From Candidatus Thorarchaeota archaeon (GTDB lineage: Archaea > Asgardarchaeota > Thorarchaeia > Thorarchaeales > Thorarchaeaceae): 25,679 nucleotides of DNA. Made by a program: the position numbers and the translations under genes. The stretch spans positions 1 through 25,679 of the forward strand of contig JAEORN010000257.1 in assembly GCA_016840825.1 (NCBI GenBank). Direction: 5' to 3'. Position 1 is the stretch's first letter; each line of letters begins with the position of its first letter. Of the stretch, positions 16,047-23,972 are shown in pieces. Below the pieces are notes generated by a model that had not been told where the DNA came from, made no database searches, and saw only the letters and a list, made by a program, of their open reading frames with translations.

Positions 16047-16643
16047 TCAGTTCAGACTCGTATGTTCTTCATATAGAAGTGTTGCAATTTTAATAGCTAT
16101 AGGAATATCAAATGATTTTATTCTTGACAAACCTGTTGTGAAGAACTGATCTAGGATCTTTGCATTTACACCGTTTCGTTCAAGTCCTATTGCATGTAGG
16201 AGCATGTCTAATATATCCGATGATAATACAATCCTACTCTCTATGCTTTCGCCTTTTTGCAATTCTTGAAACACTGACACCATCTTCTCGTTATGAGTGC
16301 CTAGGGAAGAAAAGATGGAATTTACAGCTTCTTTTTCAGCGATAGATTTTCCCTTCTTCAGGGGGTCGCCTGCTAGAAGAATTGCGGAGTATGGGATATC
16401 AGAGGTTATTGCTTCAGAGATATCATGAATTGCAGCCATTGATAGAACCTTTGAAAGCTCAAACTCAATTCCGTTCTCAAGTAGCTGATTGGAAATGAGC
16501 AAAGCTAGAAATGTGGTACCCCAAGAATGCTCTGCCACTGATTCTTTACGACCAACTATCACTCCAGCAATATCCCAGCCAGTTCGATTCAATCTTTTTA
16601 GAGCTTCAGCTCGAAGATAGGTTTCAATAATATTTTCTGCCAT
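16047..16643 (-). CDS. HD-domain phosphohydrolase, HDDC2/YfbR-like 5'-nucleotidase
   Basis: A 198-residue HD protein. It opens with LKRLNRTGWDIAGV, typical of HDDC2/YGK1, then ESVAEHSW (His39), MAAIHDISEAITSDIP (His73, Asp74, Glu77, Asp82) and SSDILDM (Asp143), which give the complete metal site. Relatives dephosphorylate deoxynucleoside 5'-monophosphates in nucleotide turnover. It lies downstream of the BMP-type binding-protein gene on the same strand; that gene's relatives bind purine nucleosides, so a shared nucleoside theme is possible, but a hairpin separates the two genes. Confidence 0.87.
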   Translation of the reverse strand: MAENIIETYLRAEALKRLNRTGWDIAGVIVGRKESVAEHSWGTTFLALLISNQLLENGIEFELSKVLSMAAIHDISEAITSDIPYSAILLAGDPLKKGKSIAEKEAVNSIFSSLGTHNEKMVSVFQELQKGESIESRIVLSSDILDMLLHAIGLERNGVNAKILDQFFTTGLSRIKSFDIPIAIKIATLLYEEHTSLN

Positions 16644-16678
16644 CAGAAAAGTTCACATCCAGAAATAGAAATTATGTA

Positions 16679-16700
16679 GAAGGGAGAAATATCTCCCTTC
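16679..16700 (-). terminator. Hairpin terminator after the BMP-type binding-protein gene
   Basis: GAAGGGAGA (16679-16687) pairs with TCTCCCTTC (16692-16700), nine perfect base pairs around a four-base loop. It lies 22 bases beyond the BMP-gene stop and before the HD gene start. It lacks a clear T run in the minus direction and could instead be a processing site. Confidence 0.5.
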
Positions 16701-16722
16701 CAATCATCTTTGTTGGAGAAAG

Positions 16723-17919
16723 CTACAGATCACGAGAAACGACTATGATTCCATCAGCAATCTGCTCTCGATAGAATTCCAGTGCATCGTATACCACTGA
16801 GGGCATGTAGGTTGAACTATATTCAAATTCAGATATATTACAGCCACCATTTGAGAGATTATACGTGTACAGCTGTCCACCTGGAAACTGATCCCAGAGA
16901 GTCTTATTGATAATCTCGTATACGGCCCAATCAGTATGAGCGAATGCGCTGGTGGATATCCAGCTGGGTGCAACTGGGATATCAGGATTGTCAGTTCCAA
17001 ACCAGTCAAGATTGCCTTCTGCAGCGATAACAAGAGGCATGCGACCGTATTGGCTGAATGGAAACCCAGAATCAGCTGCAAGCATTCCAGCTCGAACTCC
17101 AGGATAGCTGGCTCTAACTGGTGCAAAGATTAGGGATACATTATGAGTCAAGAAAAGACTGGTAGTTTCTATCTGAGCTGTTGTCGAATCATTCCAACTG
17201 CCAATGTAAACGGTATCCATGAGGATGACATTAAGAGAGTATGTTTCATTTGCAGCTTGAACTCCCTGAATGAATCCGTCAATCAACACGTTGATTTCTT
17301 CATCATCCATGGCACCAAGGATACCAATTTTTCCCTCACAAGGTTCAGAACCATAGAAATCTTCATTATTTGCAAGAAAAGCTGCAACAACTCCAGCCAA
17401 GAATGCTGATTCTTGATCTTCGAAGACTGCTGAAGCTACATTCGGGCGATCAACATTACTGCCAATAATAGCAAATTTCTGATTTGGAAAATCAGTAGCT
17501 ACTGTTTGCAAAGAAGGTGCTAAATCCTCACCTACAGCGATTATCAAGTCATAGTAACCTGCTGGTGCTGAGGCGTATTCTTCCAAGATATCTTGCGCTG
17601 CGGATACACTCGTGGGTAACGGATTGGGTATTATGTACTGTACTGAAACGTCATGTGCAAGAGTATCCATTCCCTCGAATACGGTATCTGCTTTGCTCAT
17701 ATCACCAAATCCGGGTGCCATCATCACAACAGCAACACGGGAGGGCTCATATGGAGCGGCTACAAGAATTGCAGCTCCTACTCCACCAAAAATGATGGCG
17801 ATAATAACCAGAGATATCATCATGTTGGACCTTGAGCTCACTTTGCTTCCTCCATGGTCAATAGCCCCTCCTCGCAACGGCTCTGATTTAAACTTGTTGG
17901 CATCGGTATTGCACTTCAT
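16723..17919 (-). CDS. BMP-family (PnrA/Med-like) substrate-binding protein, N-terminally tethered
   Basis: A 398-residue protein of the basic membrane protein family, whose members bind purine nucleosides for ABC import or act as sensors. Residues 1-32 are cytoplasmic, 33-55 form one transmembrane helix and 60-398 are the two-lobed periplasmic-binding fold. Seen: GFGDMSKADTVFEGMD, DLIIAVGEDLAPSLQTVATDFPNQKFAIIGS, VASAVFEDQESAFLAGVVAAFLA and KIGILGAMDDEEINVLIDGFIQGV, all family blocks. There is no lipobox cysteine. No ABC permease or ATPase for nucleosides is nearby, so it may be a sensor or an orphan binding protein. Divergent from the double Roadblock gene. Confidence 0.9.
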   Translation of the reverse strand: MKCNTDANKFKSEPLRGGAIDHGGSKVSSRSNMMISLVIIAIIFGGVGAAILVAAPYEPSRVAVVMMAPGFGDMSKADTVFEGMDTLAHDVSVQYIIPNPLPTSVSAAQDILEEYASAPAGYYDLIIAVGEDLAPSLQTVATDFPNQKFAIIGSNVDRPNVASAVFEDQESAFLAGVVAAFLANNEDFYGSEPCEGKIGILGAMDDEEINVLIDGFIQGVQAANETYSLNVILMDTVYIGSWNDSTTAQIETTSLFLTHNVSLIFAPVRASYPGVRAGMLAADSGFPFSQYGRMPLVIAAEGNLDWFGTDNPDIPVAPSWISTSAFAHTDWAVYEIINKTLWDQFPGGQLYTYNLSNGGCNISEFEYSSTYMPSVVYDALEFYREQIADGIIVVSRDL

Positions 17920-17953
17920 TTTGCTACCGCTATAGAACTTGTCACTTGAAACG

Positions 17954-17963
17954 ATACTTAAAT
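17954..17963 (-). promoter_or_regulatory. TATA-like element for the BMP-type gene
   Basis: On the minus strand it reads ATTTAAGTAT, placing the transcription start near 17931, about 12 bases before ATG 17919. It forms one half of a divergent promoter region. Confidence 0.4.
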
Positions 17964-17977
17964 GTCTCAGGGTGACG

Positions 17978-17985
17978 TATAAATA
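17978..17985 (+). promoter_or_regulatory. TATA box for the double Roadblock gene
   Basis: TATAAATA is a near-consensus archaeal TATA box. Transcription would start near 18008, about 20 bases before ATG 18028. Confidence 0.5.
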
Positions 17986-18027
17986 AGACCAATGTATTTT
18001 AAAAGAATGAGTTTAATGTAGGTTGGA

Positions 18028-18747
18028 ATGATGCCCGGAGATATCTTAGCAGATGTAGCAAGTCTTCTGGAAGATGCGCTCCAGATACATTCATCATTAC
18101 GAGGGGTGGTTCTCTCTACTAGAGAGGGTGTTGTAGTTGCCTCAGTGTCTCGCGATGAAACTATTGACCCAACCTTACTAGCTACAATCTCTGCGGCATT
18201 GATTTGGGCGAGCTCAACTACATTGGACAATATTGCAGGCGAAAAGCCCACTCATCTCATTCATAATGCAGGTGTCAATAGAGTACTGATTGTCTTGTTG
18301 CATCAATACCAACTCGTTACAGTAATCTCAAAAGCTGACGACGCAGGTCTAGTCTTGAAAGAGCTTGTTGCCTCCCTTCAATCGATAGGAACAAGAATAG
18401 AGATACTTATGCGATCAACTAGGAGCTTTGGCTCAGGTACAATTCTAGGTAATATTGTTGAAGCAATTCCAAGTGTTTCTCAAGCTATGGTACTTACTAT
18501 AGAGGGATTGCCAATTGGTTCCATTGGATTCAGAAATGATATTGAAGTAGCTGCATTAGCTGGATCTATTTTTGCTAATGGATTGACCTATTCGGAATCT
18601 ACAGAGGCAATTCTTATTGGTTCTGAAGAAACCAATGTTATAATTCAGAAGCTTGATGATAAGAGATTACTTGCTGTCGTGGTAAAAGGAGAAGACAGTG
18701 AGAGCATTTCTAAACGAATCAAAGATCTTGTACAAGCAGGGGTCTAG
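18028..18747 (+). CDS. Tandem (double) Roadblock/LC7-like protein
   Basis: A 239-residue protein with two Roadblock-like units. Unit 1 (about residues 8-118): LLEDALQIHSSLRGVVLSTREGVVVAS, helix LLATISAALIWASSTTL, strands THLIHNAGVNRVLIVLL and QLVTVISK. Unit 2 (about 138-239): ILGNIVEAIPSVSQAMVLTIEGLPIGSIG, helix VAALAGSIFANGL, strands EAILIGSEETNVIIQKL and RLLAVVVKG. Roadblock proteins normally dimerise, so a fused pair could form an internal heterodimer. Unit 1 is less typical after the first strands. A GTPase partner is expected but is not in the window. Convergent with the winged-helix regulator, sharing CTAG. Confidence 0.85.
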   Translation: MMPGDILADVASLLEDALQIHSSLRGVVLSTREGVVVASVSRDETIDPTLLATISAALIWASSTTLDNIAGEKPTHLIHNAGVNRVLIVLLHQYQLVTVISKADDAGLVLKELVASLQSIGTRIEILMRSTRSFGSGTILGNIVEAIPSVSQAMVLTIEGLPIGSIGFRNDIEVAALAGSIFANGLTYSESTEAILIGSEETNVIIQKLDDKRLLAVVVKGEDSESISKRIKDLVQAGV

Positions 18748-19424
18748 TCATCAGAATCTTCTTCATCATCTTCTTCAATGAGATCGAATTGCCATTCCCT
18801 TAGATTGACTCTGATATAGCAATCCTTCCCTCTATCAGGGCAGTCGATCCGGATTAGAATTTGATCTGGTGATGATTCCCTAATCTCTGGATTTAAGCAT
18901 CCATCCTCTAATTTCTCCATTAGAAACATAACATATGCTTCTGAGATAGTATTTAGAGAACCCTCCAATAAGTGCTCACCAAGCTCAGCCAGATGATGCT
19001 TCTTCTTTCTTCCTGATTTCACAACACGAACCAGACCCACGTCTTCCATTCTTGAAATATGCCATCTTATCGTATCGTGATGAACTCCAAGACTCTCAGC
19101 CATTTCCTCTTGATAACACCCAGGATTATTGACTACATATGTGAATACCTTCTGAGCTGTATCGCTTCTCATAGTAAGATATGCCATTTCAGCTTCTTGA
19201 GACCTCAGCATCTTCGGATAGTAGAGACGTTTTCCGGCGAATTTGATGGAATTAACAAGACCTTCTCTTTCGAGAATTCTAAGATGCCAAGTTAAGGTTC
19301 CCAGAGGACTTTCTAGAATGTCAACTAATTCTAAAAGATAGGTACCGGGATTCTCACATAGGACTTGATAGAGTTCCCGTCGAAACGGATGAAGCAGCAT
19401 TGTAAGTCGTTTCTGCCTACCCAT
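18744..19424 (-). CDS. Tandem winged-helix transcriptional regulator
   Basis: A 226-residue DNA-binding protein with two ArsR/MarR-type winged helices. The first (about 10-70) has FRRELYQVLCENPGTYLLELVDIL and the recognition helix LGTLTWHLRILEREGLV; the second (about 85-145) has AQKVFTYVVNNPGCYQEEMAESLGV and HDTIRWHISRMEDVGLV followed by a basic wing (KSGRKKKHH). A C-terminal domain (about 150-215) with two cysteines and an acidic tail follows. Such tandem regulators are common in archaea and probably bind as monomers or dimers near their own promoters. GAGGAT precedes the ATG. Confidence 0.88.
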   Translation of the reverse strand: MGRQKRLTMLLHPFRRELYQVLCENPGTYLLELVDILESPLGTLTWHLRILEREGLVNSIKFAGKRLYYPKMLRSQEAEMAYLTMRSDTAQKVFTYVVNNPGCYQEEMAESLGVHHDTIRWHISRMEDVGLVRVVKSGRKKKHHLAELGEHLLEGSLNTISEAYVMFLMEKLEDGCLNPEIRESSPDQILIRIDCPDRGKDCYIRVNLREWQFDLIEEDDEEDSDD

Positions 19425-19463
19425 AATCTAATCCTCTTCTATAGCATCAGGATGTATCTTCGC

Positions 19464-19471
19464 GATAAAAG
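19464..19471 (-). promoter_or_regulatory. TATA-like element for the winged-helix regulator
   Basis: On the minus strand CTTTTATC lies about 43 bases before ATG 19424, giving a transcription start near 19440. Regulation by the protein itself is possible but not shown. Confidence 0.35.
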
Positions 19472-19579
19472 AGCTTTGGAAGAGTGTATAAGCATGTTTT
19501 ACTGAACTATTCATGCAGAATTCTTATTACTGAATCAATTTGTGCAGATGTGACAATACAAACAGATGTGAAGATGACT

Positions 19580-21412
19580 TTGTGTGGGATAACGGGCATA
19601 GTTAGTAAATCTCGAAACGATATTGGAAAGATACTTGTCGAATGTAGTAGTAAACTTACTTATCGAGGATATGATTCAGTAGGAGTTGCTGCTGTTCACA
19701 ATGGTATTGTTAATCTTAGAAAGAATGTGGGCACCATCGATGTAGTGGACAGGGAATTGAAACTCTCTGAAATGCCAGGTGATAGAGGAATAGCACAACT
19801 CAGATGGGCAACTTATGGTGCGCCTACAAAGGTAAACGCACAGCCACATTTTGGCTGTAGTGAGGTCTTTTACGGAGCACATAATGGAAATCTTCACAAT
19901 TATTATGAATATAGAGAACATCTTATTGAAACTGGACACATAATACGCTCTGAAAATGATGGGGAATTATGTGTACATGCTGTTGACAAATATTATGAAG
20001 AAACCGGAAACATGTTTGAAGCAGTGCGAAAGTCCACGGATGATCTGAAGGGGGCTTTTGCCTATGCAGTTGGCCGAGCTGATGAACCAGAGATCTATGC
20101 AGTCAAAATGGGGTCTTCTCTTGTAGCAGGTATTGATGAATCAGCCACAATTGTGTCAAGCGATTTGCCTTCTATCTTACCACTCACAAATCGTGTTATA
20201 TATTTGCAGGATGGCGAGATGTTAGTGCTCACTCCTGAAGAAATCAATGTATATAGAATTGAAGACGGAAAGCATTTAGAAAGGACTCCTGAGATATCTA
20301 GTGTTGATGCACGTGCTGCAGAAAAGGGTGGATATCCTCACTTCATGCTGAAGGAGATTAGTGAACAACCTCAAGTAGCAAAGGATGTTTTGGGAGTTCT
20401 TCAAGATGCAAAGTCCGAAATCTGGCTTGATATGCTCGAGGAAGCATCTACTAGATATCTTGTTGCATGTGGTTCCTCACACAATGCAGGTATTGTAGGA
20501 ACCTACTATTTCAATCACTTAGCAGGTATCCCAATCATTCCTGCAATTGGAGGACAATTCGAACCTATGTATGGAAATACATTGGATGAAGAGAGCCTAT
20601 GCATACTTGTATCTCAAAGTGGAGAAACAAAAGATATTCTCAATGTCCTTAATCATGTGCGAGATGATAATTTAGGGAAGACCTTGGGTGTATTGAATGT
20701 AAATGGAAGTACTCTCATGTTCAACGCAGATTCGTTCATCCCAATGGCGTGTGGGTATGAGGTCAGCGTACCTGCAACGAAGACGTATTTTTCACAAACT
20801 ATAATCTTCGCATATCTAGCAGCTAAACTTGGTGAACGAAACGGCAAACTGGATCCATCAGAAGCAAAGTCATTCATTAGTATGTTAGAGCACGACCTCC
20901 CCAAGATTACTCAGAATACTATTGATAAAACGGGAATATTGGCAAAGAATCTTGCTGCGACAATGATGGAAGTCCCAGATCTTTACTGTCTTGGTTATGG
21001 ATTTACAGATGGTGTAGCGAGAGAAGGAGCATTGAAAATTAAAGAGATATGCTACAACCATTGCGAGGGAATGTACAGCTCAGAGTTCAAGCATGGACCT
21101 CTTAGTATTGTAACTGATGGATATCCTGTTATTTTTGTCACGACTACCCAAGATTCATGGATGATCATCAACCACATAAATGAGGTTTCCTGCAGAGGAG
21201 GACGAACAATAATCGTTGGAGAATTGGAAGAGAAGCTGCTCCCATATGTTCAAAATCAGATAGATTACCTCACGGTCCCGGAAACAGATCCATTGCTTAA
21301 TCCTTTGATTGATGTGATACCACTCCAGCTTCTAAGTTACTATCTATCCGTTGACAAAGGGATTAATCCGGATTTGCCTAGAAATCTTTCAAAGACCCTA
21401 ACAGTCGATTGA
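19580..21412 (+). CDS. glmS: Glutamine--fructose-6-phosphate aminotransferase (isomerizing)
   Basis: Makes glucosamine-6-phosphate from fructose-6-phosphate and glutamine, the first step to UDP-GlcNAc for glycans. The N-terminal glutaminase needs Cys at position 1; with the TTG at 19580 the protein begins M-CGITGIVS, so Met removal exposes Cys directly. This gives 610 residues, matching the family's usual 608-610. Starting at ATG 19574 would leave three extra residues and starting at TTG 19484 would leave 33. Further motifs are LTYRGYDSVG, LRWATYG, HNGNL, FMLKEISEQP, CGSSHNAG and SQSGETKD (first SIS domain), SSEFKHGP (second SIS domain) and the C-terminal KTLTVD. A short GTGA lies upstream. 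All domains are intact. Confidence 0.96.
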   Translation: MCGITGIVSKSRNDIGKILVECSSKLTYRGYDSVGVAAVHNGIVNLRKNVGTIDVVDRELKLSEMPGDRGIAQLRWATYGAPTKVNAQPHFGCSEVFYGAHNGNLHNYYEYREHLIETGHIIRSENDGELCVHAVDKYYEETGNMFEAVRKSTDDLKGAFAYAVGRADEPEIYAVKMGSSLVAGIDESATIVSSDLPSILPLTNRVIYLQDGEMLVLTPEEINVYRIEDGKHLERTPEISSVDARAAEKGGYPHFMLKEISEQPQVAKDVLGVLQDAKSEIWLDMLEEASTRYLVACGSSHNAGIVGTYYFNHLAGIPIIPAIGGQFEPMYGNTLDEESLCILVSQSGETKDILNVLNHVRDDNLGKTLGVLNVNGSTLMFNADSFIPMACGYEVSVPATKTYFSQTIIFAYLAAKLGERNGKLDPSEAKSFISMLEHDLPKITQNTIDKTGILAKNLAATMMEVPDLYCLGYGFTDGVAREGALKIKEICYNHCEGMYSSEFKHGPLSIVTDGYPVIFVTTTQDSWMIINHINEVSCRGGRTIIVGELEEKLLPYVQNQIDYLTVPETDPLLNPLIDVIPLQLLSYYLSVDKGINPDLPRNLSKTLTVD

Positions 21413-21418
21413 TTTCCA

Positions 21419-21817
21419 CTACTCAAGCTCGCCTCCACTCTCACCGATCCGGATGGCACGCATGGCGGGATCCGTTACACTCTGGGCATCATATCCAGCT
21501 CTAATGTCAGTCAAATCTTCATCACTGATCTCAAATATTCCAATGATTGAATTCGACTCAGCAAGAACCCATTGTCCGTACACACTTATTCCGTCTGGCA
21601 CTTCACATTCTAGCAAACCCATATTGCTCGATCCAGACCACCAGCTAACACATGAAGATCTGACATCCAACCAGTGGAGTAGTGCATTCCATTTTTCTTT
21701 GAGTTCTGTAGGACCAAAGCGATGTCTGAATGTAATCATGATATTCTTTTCTGAGTTATTCAGCATGGTCCTAATTTTTTCTATTTCATCGGGAGAGAAG
21801 AGTGTCATTGTAAACAT
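21419..21817 (-). CDS. Hypothetical protein, unrecognised
   Basis: A 132-residue acidic, soluble protein that I do not recognise. It starts MFTMTLFSPDEIEKIRTML, has a strand-helix region with ITFRHRFGPTELKEKWNALLHWLDV, a Trp/Ser/Cys cluster SSCVSWWSGSSN, and a closing segment with IIGIFEISDEDLTDIRAGYD, so an alpha/beta fold is likely. The antisense frame is also open (21453-21827), but its protein is serine-rich and unlike a real product, so this strand is preferred. The stop is six bases from that of glmS. M4 (ATG 21808) is an alternative start; no ribosome-binding site is visible. Confidence 0.65.
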   Translation of the reverse strand: MFTMTLFSPDEIEKIRTMLNNSEKNIMITFRHRFGPTELKEKWNALLHWLDVRSSCVSWWSGSSNMGLLECEVPDGISVYGQWVLAESNSIIGIFEISDEDLTDIRAGYDAQSVTDPAMRAIRIGESGGELE

Positions 21818-21901
21818 CAGTAACTAGATGCAAAAATGAATAAAAGACCCTCGTTATGGATAAAAGTGATTGATATCTATTCATACAAGAGTCGTCCTAC
21901 A

Positions 21902-22795
21902 ATGAAATCAATATCTCAAGTAGGTTTATTCTCTTCAGATCCATGGTCTACCAGAGTTGACAAGTTAGAAGTCGCTTTTGAGAACTTGGGTATCGATGTA
22001 ACACGGGTCATTCCTTGGAAAGTTGCTAGAGAAGGAGCCACCAATTATCATAGGATTTCGATTAATGGAAAGGATTTGAAGGAACTTGACGTACTTCTAG
22101 TTCTAGACCTTGGAGCAAATGATATTGGAGCGTTCTTCAACAGAGTAGGTCTACTCTCTGCACTTGCAGAAATGGGGGTTGAAGTAATCAATTCAGTTAA
22201 CTCTATACTTCAGATGCGAAACAAAGCAGAAACGATGCGAAAACTTGTTTCGTCAGGTTTGCCAGTTCCGAAGACACTGATAACAGAATCAATCGAGGAT
22301 GCTGCTGAGTTCATTCAAGAAAATTTTCCATGTATTCTAAAGCCAATCACAGGTTTTGGTGGAGAAGGAGTTCAGCTAATAGATAGACAATTCGACTTGG
22401 AAAATGTATATGACTATTTAAAATTCCATAGTCAGATTTTCGGTAAAGGAGCATATCTCTTGCAAGAATACGTCAGGTCTCCAGGTTATGATGTAAGAGC
22501 ACTCGTCCTAAAAGGCGAAGTAGTATCAACAATGCAAAGAGTAGGATCAGATGGAGTAGTAAATAACATCCACGCAGGGGGCGTTCCAAGGAAGAATTCA
22601 CTTGATGTTGACGATCTTGCAAAGAAAGCAGCAGCAGCAGTCAATGGGAAGCTTGTTGGTGTAGATTTAATTCCAGATATGTCTGGAAAAATCTGGATAT
22701 TAGAAGTAAATGCAACTCCAGGATGGACAGCATTGCAAAAGGTTACGGAGTTTGATATTTCAGAGAGGATTGCTTCAGTTATATCTAAGAAATAG
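21902..22795 (+). CDS. RimK-like ATP-grasp ligase (alpha-L-glutamate ligase type)
   Basis: An ATP-grasp enzyme of about 297 residues that joins an amino acid, often glutamate, to a carboxylate via an acyl phosphate. Seen: an N-terminal domain VGLFSSDPWSTRVDKLEVAF, the helix NKAETMRKLVSSGLPVPKT, the ATP-binding loop CILKPITGFGGEGV, LLQEYVRSPGYDVRALVLKGEVV, and the metal/ATP motif WILEVNATPGWTALQ. Candidates are RimK, CofF/MptN (tail glutamates on F420 or methanopterin) and LysX relatives; neighbours do not decide. ATG 21902 fits the family's usual start, and a GGATAAAAG element at 21858-21866 precedes it; ATG 21836 would add 22 residues. Confidence 0.9.
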   Translation: MKSISQVGLFSSDPWSTRVDKLEVAFENLGIDVTRVIPWKVAREGATNYHRISINGKDLKELDVLLVLDLGANDIGAFFNRVGLLSALAEMGVEVINSVNSILQMRNKAETMRKLVSSGLPVPKTLITESIEDAAEFIQENFPCILKPITGFGGEGVQLIDRQFDLENVYDYLKFHSQIFGKGAYLLQEYVRSPGYDVRALVLKGEVVSTMQRVGSDGVVNNIHAGGVPRKNSLDVDDLAKKAAAAVNGKLVGVDLIPDMSGKIWILEVNATPGWTALQKVTEFDISERIASVISKK

Positions 22796-22900
22796 GCAAA
22801 AATTTATACGCCCGATGATAATGTTTTTAAGACTGTCTCTAAGGCAGGAGATTGTCTGTGAGTGTATAACCTCCATGACATATTCGCATACGGAATCCGT

Positions 22901-22913
22901 CCTGAAATTCAGG
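22901..22913 (+). other. Short palindrome before the coiled-coil gene
   Basis: CCTGAAATTCAGG is a perfect inverted repeat in the 151-base upstream region, which also holds TATA-like AAATTTATACG near 22801 and GTGTATAACC near 22862. It may be an operator; as RNA it would be only a five-base stem. Two similar stretches (CTCGTAAAACGAAATTCTGAG and GTCGTAAAATTTTGACTGAG) follow. Confidence 0.25.
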
Positions 22914-22946
22914 GCTCGTAAAACGAAATTCTGAGGTCGTAAAATT

Positions 22947-23927
22947 TTGACTGAGGCGACTGAAACAACAGTAGAGAATGTAGAGTTCCTTCGCACTAAG
23001 CTAAGAGAACTGAAGATACAGGCCAGAAATGACCTGGAAGTATTGAGAAGAGATCGCGATCAAATGCGAGAGTACAAACGAATTAGAGATGAACATAACA
23101 AAGAAGTTCGTGCTCTCATAGAATCTGTTAAGGCTGAAAGAGAAGCCCGCGATGTTATTAACAAGGATATTACTGAGGCGAAGGATCGACGCGCAGCTCT
23201 TCATGCTCAGCTGAAGAGTGTATACGATGAGATTCGAGAGCTCCGTGGTACGGTGGTGGGCAGTCCATCAAGTGATCAGCGAAGAATGTTACGTAGGGTT
23301 GAGGAGCTTGAATGGAGACAGCAAACCGAACAACTGACATTGGACGAAGAAAGAAGCATCGTCGAAGAGATTGCAAAAATTGAGGAAAAACTTGTCAAGA
23401 TCGGTCAGGAGAAAGAGAAACAAGACCGAATTATGGAGCTTCGCAGATTAGCAAGGAAACTCAAATCGGAAGCTACAGACATTCACCAAAAAGTCCTTGA
23501 ATTGTCAGAGCAATCTCAGGTTCACCATCAGGAAGTAGTACGGATTCGACCTCAACTTGAAGAGTATAAAAAGAGCGCAGATACAGCGCATCAAAATTTT
23601 GTCGAATGGCTGAAGAAAGTCAAGGAAGGAGAGAATAGCCTGAAGACTGTCAGAACCCAAATCGATGAAATTCAGGGTAAGATTAGGAAGCATGTTTCTG
23701 AAAACAAGGATCTAGAACGTACAGAAAAACGATCCCGTCAGAAAGAACATGAACAGGAACGTGTCGACGCAGCTGTTGATAAGCTCAAATCAGGCAAACG
23801 TCTGACATTTGATGAATTTATTCTTGCTAGACGGAACATCTCTGATGATGAAAAGGATTCGAGAAAAAGGGAATCCCAGGATTCGTCTGATGAAGCCACT
23901 GAGGAAGAATCGGATTCAGAAGAATGA
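22947..23927 (+). CDS. Archaeal coiled-coil protein (COG1340-like)
   Basis: A 326-residue cytosolic protein that is almost entirely charged helix: two long coiled coils (about residues 8-95 and 125-275) with the typical heptads, separated by the loop VVGSPSSDQRRM that precedes RVEELEWRQQTEQLTLDEERSIVEEI. That block matches the archaeal coiled-coil family COG1340. A conserved-looking KSGKRLTFDEFILARR follows at about 282-297, and the tail is acidic and serine-rich (DSSDEATEEESDSEE). The function is unproven; ribosome or chromosome association has been suggested for relatives but is not seen here. TTG 22947 follows GAGGTCG at 22932-22938. The EamA-RAM gene follows. Confidence 0.88.
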   Translation: MTEATETTVENVEFLRTKLRELKIQARNDLEVLRRDRDQMREYKRIRDEHNKEVRALIESVKAEREARDVINKDITEAKDRRAALHAQLKSVYDEIRELRGTVVGSPSSDQRRMLRRVEELEWRQQTEQLTLDEERSIVEEIAKIEEKLVKIGQEKEKQDRIMELRRLARKLKSEATDIHQKVLELSEQSQVHHQEVVRIRPQLEEYKKSADTAHQNFVEWLKKVKEGENSLKTVRTQIDEIQGKIRKHVSENKDLERTEKRSRQKEHEQERVDAAVDKLKSGKRLTFDEFILARRNISDDEKDSRKRESQDSSDEATEEESDSEE

Positions 23928-23972
23928 AGAGAGTAGGATTATTCTTGAGCGAGGACGGTTATGTCCTCTCTT
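23927..23972 (+). promoter_or_regulatory. Mutually exclusive hairpins before the EamA-RAM gene
   Basis: GAGGAC (23951-23956) can pair with GTCCTC (23963-23968); alternatively AAGAGAG (23927-23933) can pair with CTCTCTT (23966-23972). The two helices share bases and cannot both form. They follow the coiled-coil gene stop and precede the purine-rich GGGGGAG at 23986-23992. They could be a terminator or an attenuator. Confidence 0.3.

Noticed and set aside
19425..19579. A glmS ribozyme or riboswitch upstream of glmS
   Set aside because: No ribozyme core is visible, the region holds the regulator's promoter, and the element is known from bacteria.
21453..21827. Open frame of 124 codons on the + strand opposite the 132-residue gene
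   Set aside because: Serine-rich composition without a domain pattern; the minus-strand product looks more like a real protein.
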